DNA of 64,000 nt, taken from contig JAMLGU010000002.1 in the NCBI GenBank assembly GCA_023957575.1, positions 62,001-126,000 of the forward strand, in the 5' to 3' direction. Each line of letters starts with the position of its first letter. Position 1 is the stretch's first letter. The position numbers and the translations under genes are program-made. This DNA is from Chitinophagaceae bacterium. GTDB lineage: Bacteria > Bacteroidota > Bacteroidia > Chitinophagales > Chitinophagaceae. This document shows, piece by piece, positions 61,227 to 64,000 of this stretch. The notes under the pieces were generated by a model that saw only the letters and a list, made by a program, of their open reading frames with translations, had not been told where the DNA came from and ran no database searches.

Positions 61227-62186
61227 TTATTTCTTCTTTTCTGCCCTGGTCAAAAACAATTTTCCTTCGGTTGTAAAGCTGTTGCCATCCTTTGATATCT
61301 TGCCGCGAATGCTTCCTGATATTAAATGATTCAAAGCAATAGTCACTTTGGGATAGTTTTCAATATAATCTGCCAGACTGTCTAATGACCGGTAGTAATT
61401 CACTTCTGTTGTGTCATTTTGGTTGCCATACTCTGTTATCCACAATTCTTTGTTACCGGTATTTGTAGTATTCACAACACCTTCAAAATCTTTTTTTCTG
61501 GCTGCAAAATTTCCTCCCGGCGGAATATAAATATGATAAGTGAAGGCATCAATGGTATTATTTATTGCCGCAATCACTTTTGCGTTCCATTCATTCAGCC
61601 GTGTGTTTACCGAATTCTCATCCCGACACTGAAGAACCACCGATATTTTGGCTTTAGGAAAAACGTTTTTCAATTGTGCCATCCAGATATTCGCTTTGAT
61701 AGCATACTCCGTTCCGGTTGGAAAAACAGTTACAAAATCAACCTGAGGTAAATACAATTCATTACCCAGCTCGATGTAACCAATATTGATACCCAAATTC
61801 TGAATGGCAGAAAGCATTTCAATCTGATCGTTAATTGTTTTATTAAGAATATCTAGCACAAAAACGTATTGAACATCGGTGTTTGCCTGCAAGGTTTTTA
61901 AATCTTCAACAGGATGCGCCAAAAGTGGATTGCCTCCAATTTTTGTACCGGTTCTCCAGTCCCAACTATAAGTAATTGTACCGCCGGGATAACGAATCAT
62001 CTGAGGCTTAAGCAATAAAGTATTGTTCATCAATGCCGGAGTTAACGGAGGAAATAACGACCAGTTTTGATTGAATCCAATGATCGTATTTTTTTTATCT
62101 GTTTCCACCACTGTCTTTTTTTCCTTTTTGCAATAAGAAAAAATTAAAATAGTAATTATCAATATTGAAAATCTGAAAACTCTCAT
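61227..62186 (-). CDS. GH-A-clan glycosidase-like lipoprotein
   Basis: 319 residues. Lipoprotein signal with 'LIFSYCKKE' (Cys near 19). The fold suggests a TIM-barrel glycosidase of clan GH-A: acid/base Glu in 'IGYIELGNELYLP' (an NE pair), and nucleophile Glu in 'LWITEYGNQND'. 'RYPGGTITYSWDWRTG' near the start is typical of arabinofuranosidase-like (GH51-related) enzymes. The usual C-terminal beta-domain is reduced. The substrate is unknown. Confidence 0.72.
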   Translation of the reverse strand: MRVFRFSILIITILIFSYCKKEKKTVVETDKKNTIIGFNQNWSLFPPLTPALMNNTLLLKPQMIRYPGGTITYSWDWRTGTKIGGNPLLAHPVEDLKTLQANTDVQYVFVLDILNKTINDQIEMLSAIQNLGINIGYIELGNELYLPQVDFVTVFPTGTEYAIKANIWMAQLKNVFPKAKISVVLQCRDENSVNTRLNEWNAKVIAAINNTIDAFTYHIYIPPGGNFAARKKDFEGVVNTTNTGNKELWITEYGNQNDTTEVNYYRSLDSLADYIENYPKVTIALNHLISGSIRGKISKDGNSFTTEGKLFLTRAEKKK

Positions 62187-62288
62187 TTCATAAGAATTCC
62201 TTATAATGGAGGCTATCCAATTAGATTACAATAATAAAGAAAGGTTTAATTGAGATAATCTCGCAGATATTTAAAATTACGGATTGCC

Positions 62289-62320
62289 TTTGATATTCAT
62301 CATTTTATAGATTAACTTTG
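62289..62320 (+). promoter_or_regulatory. Promoter of the acyl-CoA dehydrogenase gene
   Basis: TTTG (62289-62292) and TAACTTTG (62313-62320) with 20 bp between, 16 bases before ATG 62336. Because the -7 box covers 62318, that earlier TTG cannot be the start. Confidence 0.75.
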
Positions 62321-62335
62321 TATCAAATTTGCTAT

Positions 62336-63520
62336 ATGTCGGTTAAAAAAGATCTGTTTCAAAGCCCTGATTACTTTCAGTTAGACGAATTGCTCACTGA
62401 AGAACATATAATGATTCGAGATGCAGTGCGTGCATATATAAAAAAAGATATTTCACCTATTATTGAAGATTATGCACAGCGCGCCGAGTTTCCGGAGCAA
62501 ATCGTAAAGCAGTTAGGAGAACTCGGATGCTTCGGACCTACCATTCCTACCGAATATGGCGGCGGCGGACTGGATTATGTGAGCTATGGACTGATGATGC
62601 AGGAGCTGGAGCGTGGCGATAGTGGAGTACGTTCCACAGCGTCTGTACAGGGTTCTTTGGTCATGTTCCCCATATTTGCTTTTGGAAGTGAGGAACAAAA
62701 GAAAAAATATCTCCCCAAATTAGCAAGTGGCGAATGGTTAGGTTGTTTCGGACTTACAGAACCTAATCATGGCAGCGACCCCGCCAGTATGATTACCAAT
62801 ATTAAGGATGCCGGAGACCATGTAATTCTGAATGGAGCAAAAATGTGGATCAGCAATGCGCCATACTCGCAGGTGGCAGTGGTATGGGCAAAAGACGAAT
62901 CGGGGGTAGTAAAGGGACTGATTGTGGAAAGAGGAATGGAAGGCTTTACCACTCCTACCACACACGGCAAATGGAGCCTGCGTGCTTCGGCCACCGGTGA
63001 GCTTGTTTTTGACAATGTAAAAGTTCCTAAAGAAAATATGCTGCCCGGCGTTAGTGGAATGAAAGGCCCGCTAAGTTGCCTCACCAAAGCACGTTATGGT
63101 ATTGCCTGGGGTGTCATTGGCGCTGCTATGGACTGCTACGATACGGCAGTACGATACTCAAAGGAAAGAATACAGTTTGGCAAACCAATCGGCGCTTTTC
63201 AGTTGCAACAAAAGAAGCTTGCCGAGATGCTCACCGAAATTACCAAGGCGCAATTACTCAACTGGCGTTTGGGCGTATTGATGGATGAAGGCAAAGCCAC
63301 CCCGCAGCAGGTGAGTATGGCCAAAAGAAATTCATGCGAAGTAGCTACAAATATTTGTCGTGATGCACGACAGATGCTGGGAGGTATGGGGATTACCGGC
63401 GAGTATCCCATCATGCGCCATATCATGAACTTAGAGAGTGTGATTACTTATGAAGGTACGCACGATATTCATCTCCTGATTACGGGGATGGATATTACAG
63501 GGTTCAATGCTTTTAAATAA
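62336..63520 (+). CDS. Acyl-CoA dehydrogenase (glutaryl-CoA dehydrogenase-like)
   Basis: 394-residue FAD enzyme. Marks: 'LGCFGLTEPNHGSDPASM', 'KMWISNAPYSQVAVVWAK', 'RIQFGKPIGAFQLQQKKL', 'ARQMLGGMGI' and catalytic Glu in 'ITYEGTHDIHLLITG'. The 'YEGTHDIH' form and N-terminal pattern 'GCFGPTIPTEYGGGGLDYV' resemble glutaryl-CoA dehydrogenase, which converts glutaryl-CoA to crotonyl-CoA in lysine/tryptophan breakdown. Exact substrate is inferred. Confidence 0.88.
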   Translation: MSVKKDLFQSPDYFQLDELLTEEHIMIRDAVRAYIKKDISPIIEDYAQRAEFPEQIVKQLGELGCFGPTIPTEYGGGGLDYVSYGLMMQELERGDSGVRSTASVQGSLVMFPIFAFGSEEQKKKYLPKLASGEWLGCFGLTEPNHGSDPASMITNIKDAGDHVILNGAKMWISNAPYSQVAVVWAKDESGVVKGLIVERGMEGFTTPTTHGKWSLRASATGELVFDNVKVPKENMLPGVSGMKGPLSCLTKARYGIAWGVIGAAMDCYDTAVRYSKERIQFGKPIGAFQLQQKKLAEMLTEITKAQLLNWRLGVLMDEGKATPQQVSMAKRNSCEVATNICRDARQMLGGMGITGEYPIMRHIMNLESVITYEGTHDIHLLITGMDITGFNAFK

Positions 63521-63544
63521 CCCAAGCTGAGATTATTTACGTAT

Positions 63545-64000
63545 TTATGGTTTTACTTGTACTGAATCAGGAGCACAGGAAATTTCCACTTCTGTTTTGC
63601 TCTTGTCAAAACCCGGACTGATATAAGGGATACCGAGATTCAACCCCCGCAATATCAAAAGACAGGCCATGATGCCTACAAATACAGGTACTAACTGACG
63701 CATTTTCTGTCTCACAGCCAATGATACATAACGCCCCGCTATCATCAGTCCAAACATCAGCGGAATAGTGCCTAAACCAAATGCCATCATTAACAATCCT
63801 CCACCTAATACACTTCCGGTGGCCACCGCCGAAGCAATAGCCAGATAAACAAGACCGCAAGGGAGGAGCCCGTTTACATTTCCAATAAAAAAATAAGTTG
63901 CTGTATTTTTGGCGCCATGAAGTAGTTTGGCTAATGTCAGTTTAACTTTTTGATTGAAACGATTGAACAAAGGAATATTTATACTCATTCTTTTTCCAAA
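63545..64000 (-). CDS. Sulfite-exporter TauE/SafE-like (UreH_2) membrane protein, partial
   Basis: At least 147 residues with four helices. 'GNVNGLLPCGLVYLAIASAVA' (region ~37-57) is the conserved second half of the UreH_2/DsbD-like family, where a related first half should precede it. The frame stays open to the window edge (the ATG at 63988 is not necessarily the start), so the N-terminal half is probably cut off. In Bacteroidota this type of protein commonly lies near cbb3-oxidase maturation genes. Confidence 0.75.
   Translation of the reverse strand, partial: FGKRMSINIPLFNRFNQKVKLTLAKLLHGAKNTATYFFIGNVNGLLPCGLVYLAIASAVATGSVLGGGLLMMAFGLGTIPLMFGLMIAGRYVSLAVRQKMRQLVPVFVGIMACLLILRGLNLGIPYISPGFDKSKTEVEISCAPDSVQVKP

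Overview
The window looks like a chromosome segment of an AT-rich member of the Bacteroidota, probably the Chitinophagales/Sphingobacteriia side. Evidence for this: the -7 box TAnnTTTG typical of the phylum lies upstream of several genes (tRNA-Val, mtaB, pntA, the acyl-CoA dehydrogenase, higB, fic); PntA is split into two subunits; DUF4251 and LVIVD-repeat lipoproteins are present; and RAYT transposases and REP-like hairpins are common. All assignments come from reading motifs; no database search was run.

Layout. (1) 1-5,592: a restriction-modification locus that was probably BcgI-like (nuclease and methyltransferase in one polypeptide, plus a separate S subunit). A degraded IS1634-family element flanked by a 35-bp direct repeat has split it; removing the element and one repeat restores one 722-codon frame. 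A RAYT gene and a ~193-bp tandem repeat array lie between the methyltransferase and hsdS. (2) 5,998-7,790: ECF sigma factor, small membrane protein, CpxP/Spy-like protein and a Gly/Arg-rich exported protein. (3) 7,873-18,731: housekeeping block (priA, plsC, mtaB, tag, tRNA-Val, methyltransferase, iscA-like, topA). (4) 18,732-43,727: accessory island. It holds higBA, a Fic protein with an iteron-like promoter region, a candidate defence cassette (XRE regulator, PLD nuclease-SNF2 helicase, four-helix-bundle protein, nuclease-methyltransferase), a PD-(D/E)XK protein, an IS630 element, and a complete type I RM operon (hsdM, yhcG, hsdS, RAYT, rhuM, hsdR). It ends at a broken tyrosine integrase next to tRNA-Pro(GGG), the classic edge of an integrated island. 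(5) 43,728-64,000: core and metabolic genes: pntA1-pntA2-pntB, cell-envelope proteins, GH16, an RsmF-type rRNA methyltransferase, an arsenic operon (arsR-arsM-acr3-arsC), an M3 peptidase, a GH-A-clan hydrolase, an acyl-CoA dehydrogenase and a membrane protein cut by the window end.

Most notable. The cassette at 22,194-29,816 looks like a compact DISARM-like or BREX-like defence unit: a PLD-type nuclease is fused to an SNF2 helicase and paired with a PglX/Eco57I-type methyltransferase that carries its own ExK motif. It is bracketed by a composite direct repeat made of the same internally deleted thermonuclease remnant plus a ~130-bp imperfect inverted repeat. Related inverted repeats occur at other gene borders (30.6, 31.6 and 54.9 kb), which suggests cassette-like movement. 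Other points are the phased 11-bp repeats over the fic promoter, a 34-bp in-frame direct repeat inside hsdS that could halve the gene by recombination, and a perfect 30-bp palindrome inside a RAYT coding region.
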